From NCBI GenBank assembly GCA_964629825.1, contig CAZVUW010000041.1, positions 1-25,265 on the forward strand: a DNA stretch of 25,265 nt, written 5' to 3'. Numbering within the stretch: position 1 is the first letter of the stretch; each line of letters begins with the position of its first letter. The DNA is from CAZVUW01 sp964629825. GTDB lineage: Bacteria > Actinomycetota > Nitriliruptoria > Euzebyales > Egibacteraceae. The notes beneath the pieces were generated by a model. That model ran no database searches, had not been told where the DNA came from, and saw only the letters and a program-made list of their open reading frames with translations. Shown piece by piece: positions 8,214-14,918 of the stretch. The position numbers and the translations under genes were made by a program.

Positions 8214-9028
8214 CAGTCGGGCAGCACGATGCCGCTGCCGGCGGACGCCTGGTTGACCGGGGCGGACCCGACCCGTGCGCCGTTCCACCAGGTGGCCCGC
8301 TCGAGCTCCAGGGAGCCCTCCTCTGTGAGCCGGCCGCCCAGCGCCAGCCCGATCGAGCCGCCCGCCGGTGAGCCCTCGCCCGGATCGATCACCACCTCGA
8401 CCTTGGAGCCGGTCGGCAGAGCACCGGCCGCTGCGGTCAGCCGAAAGCCCGGCCCCAGCACCGCCGGCAGCACGGCCAGGCGCGGTTCTGCGGCCGCCAC
8501 GACGACATCGCGGCACCCGCCGACGACCCGACGGACCTCGGCCGGCACCGCGGTCGGCATGGCCGGCGCCACCCCGAACCCCGGCTTCTCCGGCGTCACC
8601 GGCCACCCGCTGTCCACCCGGATCCGCAGCACGATCCGCCCGCGGGCGTCGAGGCGTCCGGGGTTGCGGGCGGCCTCCTGAACGTAGTCGGCGACGGCAC
8701 CGGCGTTGTCCGCCGCCAGCGCCGCGAGCGCGCCGGTGATGGCGGGCGCGTGCAGCAGGAGCCGCAGCGGCTCGCCGGCGCCGAAGACGCGGACCCTGCC
8801 CTGCGCGAGCAGCCCGGGGCCGTCGTCGGCCGGCAGCCACAGGGCGCAGGCGGCCTCCTCGCCAACTCCCGGGAGCGCCGCCTCGGCGGTGGTCGTCCAC
8901 GCGTGCTGCCCGTCGTACCAGTAGCGCAGCGGTCGCAGGACGGGGCCGTCGGGGCCCGCCAGCGCGAGGAAGCAGCGCCGCCTCGCCTCCAGCACGGCAC
9001 GTGTCTCTTCTGAAGGTGCGCCTGGCAC
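8213..9028 (-). CDS. FMN-binding split-barrel-like (pyridoxamine 5'-phosphate oxidase-like) protein
   Basis: 271 residues. The N-terminal half has the rhythm of the PNPOx/FMN split barrel: RRRCFLALAGPDGPVLRPL then YWYDGQHAWTTT, ACALWLPADD, and a strand GRVRVFG. The C-terminal half (from about residue 160, EVRRVVGGCRDVVVAAAEPR) may be a second, diverged barrel with its own RLAVLPAVLG strand. Cofactor binding (FMN or F420) and substrate are unknown; the assignment is by pattern and is moderate. Start GTG at 9028, preceded by a purine-rich GAGGGCGGA. First gene of the operon; its TGA shares one base with the next ATG. The alternative is an uncharacterised actinobacterial protein of another fold. 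Confidence 0.72.
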   Translation of the reverse strand: MPGAPSEETRAVLEARRRCFLALAGPDGPVLRPLRYWYDGQHAWTTTAEAALPGVGEEAACALWLPADDGPGLLAQGRVRVFGAGEPLRLLLHAPAITGALAALAADNAGAVADYVQEAARNPGRLDARGRIVLRIRVDSGWPVTPEKPGFGVAPAMPTAVPAEVRRVVGGCRDVVVAAAEPRLAVLPAVLGPGFRLTAAAGALPTGSKVEVVIDPGEGSPAGGSIGLALGGRLTEEGSLELERATWWNGARVGSAPVNQASAGSGIVLPD

Positions 9029-9082
9029 TCCGCCCTCGCTCTCCTGGTCAGGTCGCGGTCAGGTCGATCGGGCCGCTGCCCT

Positions 9083-9088
9083 TAGCAT
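9083..9088 (+). promoter_or_regulatory. Candidate -10 element upstream of the haem monooxygenase-like gene
   Basis: TAGCAT matches the actinobacterial TAnnnT -10 consensus. It would give a leader of about 65 nt, with GAAAGG (9144-9149) as the ribosome site ten nt before ATG 9160. No clear -35 hexamer is visible. Confidence 0.45.
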
Positions 9089-9159
9089 GCAGCAGGACTG
9101 GCGCGGCCACAGGGTCCGCCAGCGATCCCCCGACAAGCACCCCGAAAGGTCTTAGGCCC

Positions 9160-9474
9160 ATGTCGTTCGTAGCCATCAACGTGCTGACCGTTCCCCCGCC
9201 GATGCGCGAGACGCTCGAGCAGCGCTTCGCCGCCCGCGCCGGCGAGGTCGAGAAGATGGACGGCTTCCAGCACTTCGAGCTGCTCCGGCCGGTCGAGGGG
9301 CAGGACAGCTACCTGGTCTACACCCGCTGGGACTCCGAGGAGCACTTCAAGGCCTGGGTCTCCTCCGAGGCCTTCGGGCGCGGCCACGCCAAGACCTCCG
9401 CCGAGGGGCCGGCCGCCACCGACTCGACGGTGTGGACCTTCGCCATCGCGCAGAGCACCTCGCGCGAGGGCTGA
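9160..9474 (+). CDS. IsdG/MhuD-type haem-degrading monooxygenase-like (ABM domain) protein
   Basis: 104 residues forming a single antibiotic-biosynthesis-monooxygenase (ferredoxin-like, dimeric) domain. The three residues known to matter in IsdG, IsdI and MhuD are present at nearly the same numbers: N7 (MSFVAIN), W66 (HFKAW) and H76 (FGRGHAK), where H76 is the presumed axial haem ligand. Also typical are FQHFELLRP and YLVYTRWDSEEHF. A role in opening haem to release iron is therefore likely, although the product type (mycobilin or staphylobilin-like) cannot be predicted. The frame is open upstream to 9001, but the homologous N-terminus begins exactly at 9160 with GAAAGG ahead. No Isd-style transport genes are nearby. 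Confidence 0.88.
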   Translation: MSFVAINVLTVPPPMRETLEQRFAARAGEVEKMDGFQHFELLRPVEGQDSYLVYTRWDSEEHFKAWVSSEAFGRGHAKTSAEGPAATDSTVWTFAIAQSTSREG

Positions 9475-9486
9475 GGCCGGGCGAAG

Positions 9487-10287
9487 TTGAGCACCTGGGC
9501 GCTGCGGACACCGCTCAGCACGGAGGAGGTGAACCTCCACCTGCCGGCGCTCGAGGCGGCGGGGTTGCTCGGCGTCGTCGAGGAGCTCGACCCGGCCGGT
9601 CGGCGGGTCGCCACGACCCTCTACCTGTCGGAGCGCGTGCGGCAGCTGCCCATCCCCGGCACCTGGGAGGAGGTGCCGGATCGTGATTGGCTGGCGCGCT
9701 GGCGGGCCACGGTCGAGCCGGTCAAGGTCGGGCCGCTCGTGATCCTGCCGCCGTGGTGGGAGTCGCCCGCGGCGGAGGGGGCGACCCCGCTCCTCATCGA
9801 GCCCGCCCAGGCGTTCGGCACCGGCCATCACGAGACGACCACCGGCTGCCTGGCCGCCCTCCTGGAGACAGAGCTGCGGGGCCGCCGCGTGCTCGACGTC
9901 GGCACGGGCACGGGTGTGCTGGCGATCGCCGCGGCCAAGCTCGGCGCCCGCGAGGTCGTCGCCTGCGACGTCGACCCCCTGGCGATCGAGGCGGCCGCGG
10001 ACAACGCGCGGCTCAACGAGGTGACGCTGGAGCTGCATGAGGGCTCGCTCGACGCTGTGCCCGAGGGCACCTTCGACGTGGTGGTCGCCAACCTGGACAC
10101 CTCCACGATCTCCGAGCTGGCTAAGGAGATCACCGCGCGCCTCGCCCCGCGCGGGCTGCTGATCGCGTCCGGCGTCAGCGTGCCGCGGCGGCACGAGGCC
10201 GAGGAGGCGTTCGCCGCCGCGGGCCTGCCGGTCGCGGCCCGCACCGGCAGCGAGTGGGTGGTGCTGACCGGCCTGCGGACCGCCTGA
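9487..10287 (+). CDS. prmA: Ribosomal protein L11 methyltransferase-like (PrmA family)
   Basis: 266 residues, SAM-dependent, class I Rossmann fold. The family-defining EPAQAFGTGHHETTTGCL (residues 105-122) precedes motif I, LDVGTGTGVLAIAAAKLGA (136-154), acidic motif II ACDVDP, and motif IV DVVVANLDTS (197-206), where canonical PrmA usually reads ANI. The first 80 residues replace the PrmA N-terminal substrate-recognition domain with a shorter version, still containing DWLARWRATVEPVKVG (W..x..KP-type). Predicted to trimethylate ribosomal protein L11; a different protein target is possible because of the divergent N-terminus. TTG start at 9487, 12 nt after the previous stop, with only a weak purine-rich site. 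Likely co-transcribed with the haem monooxygenase-like gene. Confidence 0.85.
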   Translation: MSTWALRTPLSTEEVNLHLPALEAAGLLGVVEELDPAGRRVATTLYLSERVRQLPIPGTWEEVPDRDWLARWRATVEPVKVGPLVILPPWWESPAAEGATPLLIEPAQAFGTGHHETTTGCLAALLETELRGRRVLDVGTGTGVLAIAAAKLGAREVVACDVDPLAIEAAADNARLNEVTLELHEGSLDAVPEGTFDVVVANLDTSTISELAKEITARLAPRGLLIASGVSVPRRHEAEEAFAAAGLPVAARTGSEWVVLTGLRTA

Positions 10288-10303
10288 CGTCCCCGGTCAG
10301 GTG
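10281..10303. terminator. Possible bidirectional terminator with both stop codons in the stem
   Basis: CGCCTGAC (10281-10288) pairs with GTCAGGTG (10296-10303), seven Watson-Crick pairs and one G-T, around a 7-nt loop. The prmA-like stop TGA (10285-10287) lies in one arm and the lipoprotein gene's stop, read on the other strand, in the other. There is no T-tract; the function is inferred from position at a 9-bp convergent junction. Confidence 0.4.
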
Positions 10304-11247
10304 CCGGGAACCAGGAAGGTGTAGGCGCCCGCCTCGACGTCGCTGCGAAGCTCGGCCGGGCTGATCTGCCAGGTCACGGGCAGCCGCAGCAGGCCGGTCC
10401 CCTGCTCGAAACCGGGCGCGCCGCCCTCCAGGACGTCGGCGATCAGCCGCCCGCCGCTGAGCACCGGCCCGGTGGCGGCGCGCAGGGCGAGCTCGCCCGC
10501 CGCCTCGGCGTCGGCCGCGCCGGCCGGCAGGACCAGCAGCAGCTCGCCCTCGCCGCCATCGGCGACGGCCGCGGCCCAGCCGTCCCACTCGGGCAGGTCA
10601 CCGCGCGCCTGCGTCCGCTGCAGGAGCGCGCTCGCGTCACCGGCAGCGGCCAGCAGGGTCGGAAGCGGACGCCCCAGGGCTAGCAGCGAGCCCTCCGCGG
10701 CCTCGGAGGCGACCGTCACCCAGCGGACCCCGGAGGCGGTCGGGGCGCCGTCGACCAGCGCGGAGACCTCATCGGGCGAGCCGAGGATGGCGAGGCCATC
10801 CCGCACGGCCACGGCGGTCACGGCGGCCTGCAGCGCATCCTGCGGCTCCCCGGAGCGGCGCAGCAGCCTCCAGCCCGCGACCTCCGCGTGGTCGTATCCG
10901 GCGGCCGTCGCCGCCTCGGCCATCTCCTCGGCGCTGAGGTCGCCCAGCAGGACCGTGAACGGAGCGCCGCCCGACTCGGCCACTGCCTCGACCTGCTCGG
11001 GCTCGATGCCAAGCACGGCTCGGAGGGCGCCGTCGGGCAGCGCGGAGCCGAAGCCTGCTCCAGGCGCCCCCGACCAGAGGAAGAGCCCGCGCTCGAGGGC
11101 GCTCTGCGGCACCGCGGCGAGAAGCTCGGCGCGCTGCCCCGCCGGGCTGTCCTCCGCGCAGCCGGCCAGGGCGACCACCGCCAGCAGCGCGGCCAGGAGC
11201 GGGACGGCGCGGTGCGACGCGAAGCCGAAGGGGTGGAGGGCTGACAT
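10297..11247 (-). CDS. Predicted lipoprotein, function unknown
   Basis: 316 residues. The N-terminus is a lipoprotein signal: basic start, hydrophobic core (VPLLAALLAVVAL) and lipobox LAGC with the Cys at about residue 30, so it should be anchored to the outer face of the membrane. The mature part is Ala/Gly/Glu-rich, with strand-loop features such as FTVLLGDLSAEEMAEA, WRLLRR and LAILGSPDEVSALVDG, and resembles DUF3352-type solute or substrate-like repeats only vaguely; I do not name a family. The start at 11247 is fixed by the signal peptide and by a TAGCAT -10 element eight nt upstream, which implies a leaderless transcript. It is divergent from the RlmD/TrmA-type gene and convergent with the PrmA-like gene. 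Confidence 0.85.
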   Translation of the reverse strand: MSALHPFGFASHRAVPLLAALLAVVALAGCAEDSPAGQRAELLAAVPQSALERGLFLWSGAPGAGFGSALPDGALRAVLGIEPEQVEAVAESGGAPFTVLLGDLSAEEMAEAATAAGYDHAEVAGWRLLRRSGEPQDALQAAVTAVAVRDGLAILGSPDEVSALVDGAPTASGVRWVTVASEAAEGSLLALGRPLPTLLAAAGDASALLQRTQARGDLPEWDGWAAAVADGGEGELLLVLPAGAADAEAAGELALRAATGPVLSGGRLIADVLEGGAPGFEQGTGLLRLPVTWQISPAELRSDVEAGAYTFLVPGT

Positions 11248-11255
11248 GTGCGGCG

Positions 11256-11261
11256 ATGCTA
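11256..11261 (-). promoter_or_regulatory. -10 element, leaderless promoter of the lipoprotein gene
   Basis: On the minus strand the sequence is TAGCAT, followed by eight nt and then ATG at 11247. The start point would fall at or next to the A of ATG. No Shine-Dalgarno is present. Confidence 0.6.
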
Positions 11262-11291
11262 GCCAGCCGTGCCGCTGCTCAAGCAGCCGGG

Positions 11292-11297
11292 TAGCGT
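11292..11297 (+). promoter_or_regulatory. -10 element, leaderless promoter of the RNA methyltransferase gene
   Basis: TAGCGT lies seven nt before ATG 11305, in place of any Shine-Dalgarno. With the opposing TAGCAT at 11256-11261 it makes a 57-bp divergent promoter region. Confidence 0.55.
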
Positions 11298-11304
11298 GCC
11301 GGAC

Positions 11305-12576
11305 ATGAGCCCCGCCACTGCCCGCCACGAGATCGACCTGCACGGCTTCACCCACGGGGGCGAGGCGGTGGGACGGCTTCCCAGCGGCAAGGCCTGCTTC
11401 GTGGCCTACGCCATCCCCGGCGAGCGCGTCGTCGTGGAGGTCGTCGAGGAGCACAAGCGCTGGGCCCGCGGCCGCCTCGTCGAGGTGGTCGAGCCCTCGC
11501 CGGACCGCGTGCCCGCGCCATGCCCCTACTTCGGCCAGGACGAAGCCGGCGAACCCCGGTGCGGCGGCTGCGCCCTGCAGCACATCGCGCCCGAGCGGCA
11601 GGCGCAGCTGAAGCGGCAGGTGGTCGTCGACCAGCTCGAGCACATCGGCAAGCTGAGCGGGCCCCCGGTTGAGGACACCGTCACCCCCGCGACCTTCGGC
11701 TATCGCTGCAGCGCCCGCTTCGCCGTCGATGAGCAGGGGCGGTTGGGCTTCCGTCGCTGGCGGTCGAACGAGGTCCTGCCGATCGACACCTGCATCCTGC
11801 TGACCGCGCAGGCCCAGTCGGTGCGCGACGAGGCGGGGGACGGCTGGTCCGGCGCCCAGGAGGTCGTGGTTCGCGCGGGCAGCGCCGGCCGCGCGTTGGT
11901 GGTCACGCCGGGTCCGGGCGGCTTGCCGCCGCTGCCGGCGGGCGACGCTGACGTCGCACTGGTCGGCACCGGTGGCGCGGCCGAGCTCCGCGGCAGCGCC
12001 CGGATCGCAATGCGGGTCGGCGGGCTGGACTACCGCGTGTCGGCCTTGAGCTTCTTCCAGGCCGGCGAGGCCGGAGCCGAGGCGCTGGTTCGGCTGGTTC
12101 GGCAGGCGGCCGAGATCCGGCCGGGTGACTCGGCATTGGACCTGTACGCCGGCGTGGGCCTGTTCGCCAAGCCTCTCGCCGTCGATGGCGCGACGGTCAC
12201 AGCGGTGGAGGCCCACCCCGACGCGGCCGCCGACGCCGAGCACAACCTGGCCGGCCTGCCCGCGCAGGTGCTGCACGAGACGGCCGAGGAGGCCGTCGAG
12301 CGCCTCATCGCCGAGGGCCGCTGGCACGACGTCATCGTGCTCGACCCGCCGCGGGCGGGCGCTGGTCCGGCGCTGGTCGAGCAGCTGCCGAGGCTGCGTC
12401 CACGCGCCGTCATCTACGTCTCCTGCGACCCGGCGGCGCTGGCACGCGACGCCGCCGCGCTGGTCGCCAGCGGGTTGGTGCTCGAGCGCGTCACGCCGGT
12501 CGACCAGTTCGCGCAGACCGCTGCGATCGAGTCCGTGGCGGTGTTCCGCCCGGCCGCCGGTGGTGACCCCGACTAG
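11305..12576 (+). CDS. RNA m5-uridine methyltransferase, RlmD/TrmA (RumA) family
   Basis: 423 residues. A TRAM-type RNA-binding domain (about residues 8-62: GFTHGGEAVGRL, CFVAYAIPGERV) precedes a 4Fe-4S site formed by C73, C86, C89 and C163, as in E. coli RlmD. The catalytic half has SFFQ (249-252), SAM motif DLYAGVGLFA (279-288), DPPRAG (348-352 region) and the nucleophilic cysteine C374 in YVSCDP. It should methylate C5 of a uridine in 23S rRNA; the exact position (U1939, U747 or a tRNA U54) cannot be deduced. An in-frame ATG at 11269 is rejected: it would lie upstream of the TAGCGT promoter element and add residues not seen in the family. Confidence 0.92.
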   Translation: MSPATARHEIDLHGFTHGGEAVGRLPSGKACFVAYAIPGERVVVEVVEEHKRWARGRLVEVVEPSPDRVPAPCPYFGQDEAGEPRCGGCALQHIAPERQAQLKRQVVVDQLEHIGKLSGPPVEDTVTPATFGYRCSARFAVDEQGRLGFRRWRSNEVLPIDTCILLTAQAQSVRDEAGDGWSGAQEVVVRAGSAGRALVVTPGPGGLPPLPAGDADVALVGTGGAAELRGSARIAMRVGGLDYRVSALSFFQAGEAGAEALVRLVRQAAEIRPGDSALDLYAGVGLFAKPLAVDGATVTAVEAHPDAAADAEHNLAGLPAQVLHETAEEAVERLIAEGRWHDVIVLDPPRAGAGPALVEQLPRLRPRAVIYVSCDPAALARDAAALVASGLVLERVTPVDQFAQTAAIESVAVFRPAAGGDPD

Positions 12577-12629
12577 ACCGGTCGGTGTTGGACCGCCCGC
12601 CTGACCCCGCCCCCCTGGGGACCGCCACC

Positions 12630-12635
12630 TAGAAT
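12630..12635 (+). promoter_or_regulatory. -10 element, leaderless promoter of the PBP4-type gene
   Basis: TAGAAT, the closest match to TATAAT in this window, ends seven nt before ATG 12643. No Shine-Dalgarno is present. Confidence 0.62.
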
Positions 12636-12642
12636 CGGATCA

Positions 12643-14196
12643 ATGCGCCGAACCCTGCTTCTGGCGGCGATCCTTGCGGGGCTCGCCCTGCTGGTGCTGC
12701 CCTTCTTGGGGTCGCCTGAGCAGCCGCCGGTGGCGCTGGCAGGGGACGAATCGGCGACCGAGACGCCCACTCCGGCCGTCGCGACGCCGACGCCGACCCC
12801 CACTCCCACCCCGACGCCCACGCCGACTCCCACCCCGACGCCGACTCCCGAGCTGCTGCCGGAGCCGGCGCCGTACGAGCGGCTTGCCGAGCGGCTGCGG
12901 GACCGGCTGGCGGAGACGACCCTCAACCCGCAGGCCGTGCTGGCCATCGCGGTCCTGGACGGCGACGGCGAGGAGGTGTTCGTCTCCGACCCCGACCGCC
13001 CGCTGCTTCCGGCGTCGACGCTGAAGCAGCTGGTCGCGGCCGCGGCTCTCAACCGGCTCGGCCCGGACTTCCGCTACGTCACCGAGGTGGCTGCCACGGG
13101 CGCCATCGACGCGGGTGGCGTGCTCCAGGGCGACCTGGTGCTGATCGGTGGCATCGACCCCGCGCTGGCCTCCCCGATCTTCGCCCAGGAGGTCAACCGC
13201 GACCGCCCACGCACGCCCCTGGAGTCACTGGCCGACCAGGTCGTCGCGGCCGGTGTTCGCGGCATCGCGGGTCGCGTCCTCGGCGACGGCTCCGCCCTGC
13301 CCTCCGAGCCGCTGGCCCCCGGCTGGCTGCCGCGCTACCTGGACCTCGGCGACACGACGCGCTCCTCAGGGCTGACGGTCAACGCGGGGCGGCGGGTGTT
13401 CCAGGAGAACGGTGGCTGGCGCAGCGCCCCCGCCGAGGACCCGGCAGCCGAGGCCGCCGCCGCCCTTCAGGAGCTGCTGATCGAGCGCGGCGTCACCGTC
13501 GCCGGACCGCCCGCGGCGATCCCCGCCAGCCCGCAGCAGGGCGAGGTGCTCGGCTCGGTGGAGAGCCCGCCGCTGCTCGAGCTGCTCCGCTACATGGTCC
13601 AGCGCAGCGACAACCACATCGCCGACGCCGTCTTCCGGACCATGGGCGCCGCCGACGGCGACGGCTCCTGGGCGGGCGCAGCCAAGGCGACCTTGAAGGC
13701 CCTGGAGCCCCTCGGCCTCGACCTGACCGGAGTCGTCATGGCCGACGGATCCGGTCTGTCCCGCGACGACCGGGCCACCGCCCGCCTCCTCGCCGGCCTC
13801 GAGGTGAGCCTCGCCCGCTCGAACATCGCCGAGTCCTGGCGCTCGCTCCAGGCGGTCAGCGGGGTCAGCGGCACCCTGCGCCGGCGGCTGGCCGACACCA
13901 TCGCGGCCGGGCGCCTGGCGGGGAAGACCGGCTCGCTGAAGGACGTCCGCTCGCTGTCCGGGACCGTCATCGGGCCGGCCGAGACCGGCGAGAACTACCA
14001 CTTCGCGGTCCTCGCCAACGACCTGGTCGACGAGGACCTGGAGGCGGTGCGCAGCCTGGTGGACGACCTGGTGCTGACCCTGACGGAGGATCTGTACGGC
14101 TGCCAGTGGCAGCCCGCGGCGGGCAGCCGGGTGGAGGTCGGACAGGAGACGCCGACGCCCAGCCCGCCGTGGGAGCTGGTCTGCACCCGGGACTAG
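12643..14196 (+). CDS. dacB: D-alanyl-D-alanine carboxypeptidase/endopeptidase, PBP4 (S13) family
   Basis: 517 residues, exported. An N-terminal hydrophobic segment (LLLAAILAGLALLVLPFLG) serves as signal peptide or membrane anchor. An 11-fold Thr-Pro repeat (residues 48-69) follows, a likely extended, glycosylatable wall-spanning stalk. The penicillin-binding domain has all three active-site motifs: SxxK at S125-K128 (ASTLKQL), SxN at S322-N324 (QRSDNHIAD) and KTG at 428-430 (LAGKTGSLKD). The large insertion between SxxK and SxN is typical of family S13. It should trim or hydrolyse peptidoglycan cross-links outside the membrane. C487 and C514 near the C-terminus could form a disulfide, and a further short TPTP stretch lies between them. 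The gene has its own leaderless-type promoter. Confidence 0.93.
   Translation: MRRTLLLAAILAGLALLVLPFLGSPEQPPVALAGDESATETPTPAVATPTPTPTPTPTPTPTPTPTPTPELLPEPAPYERLAERLRDRLAETTLNPQAVLAIAVLDGDGEEVFVSDPDRPLLPASTLKQLVAAAALNRLGPDFRYVTEVAATGAIDAGGVLQGDLVLIGGIDPALASPIFAQEVNRDRPRTPLESLADQVVAAGVRGIAGRVLGDGSALPSEPLAPGWLPRYLDLGDTTRSSGLTVNAGRRVFQENGGWRSAPAEDPAAEAAAALQELLIERGVTVAGPPAAIPASPQQGEVLGSVESPPLLELLRYMVQRSDNHIADAVFRTMGAADGDGSWAGAAKATLKALEPLGLDLTGVVMADGSGLSRDDRATARLLAGLEVSLARSNIAESWRSLQAVSGVSGTLRRRLADTIAAGRLAGKTGSLKDVRSLSGTVIGPAETGENYHFAVLANDLVDEDLEAVRSLVDDLVLTLTEDLYGCQWQPAAGSRVEVGQETPTPSPPWELVCTRD
12784..12849 (+). repeat. Imperfect hexanucleotide repeat encoding (Thr-Pro)11
   Basis: Twenty-two codons alternate ACx and CCx, with varied third bases (C, G), coding for eleven Thr-Pro pairs in the stalk of the PBP4-type protein. 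Third-base variety suggests selection on the peptide, not recent slippage. Confidence 0.92.
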
Positions 14197-14199
14197 GCG

Positions 14200-14907
14200 A
14201 TGGACAACCGCACGGAGCCGCTCGCGCCGGGTGTGTGGCGGATCGAGGTCGGCTACCTCACCAACGCCTATCTGCTCGCCGACGACGGCGAGGGTGATGG
14301 CGCCGGGCTCACCGTCGTCGACACCGGCGGGCCCTCGGGCGGCCCGCGGCTGGTCCGCAGCATCCGGATGCTCGGCTTCGACCCCTCCGCGGTGCGGCGG
14401 GTGCTGCTCACCCAGTGGCATCGCGCCCACGCCGGGAGCGCGGCCGCGTTCGCGCGCTCGAGCGCCGCTCCGGCGGTGTTCGCCGGCGCAGAGGACGTGC
14501 CGGTGCTCACCGGCGGGATCGCAACGAGTGCCGCCGCCGAGGCCCCGTCAAGCCTGACGCGCGGAGCGGCGCTGCTCGGCCTGCCCCGGGCTCCTCGCCC
14601 GCTCTCAGCCGTCGAGCCGCTGATCGACGGGCAGGTGCTGGACGTGGCGGGTGGGCTGCGGGTGCTGGCGACACCAGGCCCGACGCTGGGACACCGGTCG
14701 TTCTGGCTGCCCGCGCACGGCCTCCTGCTGGCCGGGGATGTGTGGTGGAGCTTCCTGAGGCCCGCGCGCTGGCCTGCCCTCCTGAGCGCCGCGGCCGGGG
14801 CCGCCGCGGCCAGCGCCGAGCGCCTGGCCGCTCTGGAGCCGCGCCTCGTCGCCGTCGGTCACGGACCTCCGCTGAAGGCCCTGCCGCTCAGGGGGCGGAA
14901 CCGCTAG
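14200..14907 (+). CDS. Metallo-beta-lactamase-fold protein with degenerate metal site
   Basis: 235 residues with the overall MBL plan: GVWRIEVGYLTNAYLL at the N-terminus, TVVDTGGPSGG, a metal-loop region, ATPGPTLGHRSFWL, LLLAGDVWW and VAVGHGPP near the end. The canonical THxHxDHxG motif reads TQWHRAHAG (residues 71-79), so the first His is Gln72 and the Asp is Ala76. The TPGHT His is Pro161. H74, H77, D180 and H221 remain. A normal di-zinc hydrolase is therefore unlikely; a mononuclear enzyme or a non-catalytic protein is possible. It begins three nt after the PBP4-type stop without a clear Shine-Dalgarno, so it probably depends on read-through or reinitiation from that gene. Its stop codon contributes to the pfkA promoter. 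Confidence 0.85.
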   Translation: MDNRTEPLAPGVWRIEVGYLTNAYLLADDGEGDGAGLTVVDTGGPSGGPRLVRSIRMLGFDPSAVRRVLLTQWHRAHAGSAAAFARSSAAPAVFAGAEDVPVLTGGIATSAAAEAPSSLTRGAALLGLPRAPRPLSAVEPLIDGQVLDVAGGLRVLATPGPTLGHRSFWLPAHGLLLAGDVWWSFLRPARWPALLSAAAGAAAASAERLAALEPRLVAVGHGPPLKALPLRGRNR

Positions 14908-14910
14908 TCT
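14905..14910 (+). promoter_or_regulatory. -10 element, leaderless promoter of pfkA, overlapping upstream stop codon
   Basis: TAGTCT lies eight nt before ATG 14919. Its first three bases are the TAG stop of the MBL-fold gene (14905-14907). Confidence 0.58.
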
Positions 14911-14918
14911 GCGCGGAC

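Noticed and set aside
11248..12327. Upstream extension of the lipoprotein frame to an ATG at 12327
   Set aside because: The signal peptide and lipobox begin at 11247 with a -10 element just before it; the extension overlaps the RNA methyltransferase gene on the other strand.
12573..13052. Minus-strand frame encoding a Gly-Val repeat protein
   Set aside because: It is the complement of the Thr-Pro repeat in the PBP4-type gene and has no independent support.
14415..14918. N-terminal extension of the pfkA frame
   Set aside because: It overlaps the MBL-fold gene in another frame, and the conserved PfkA N-terminus begins exactly at ATG 14919.
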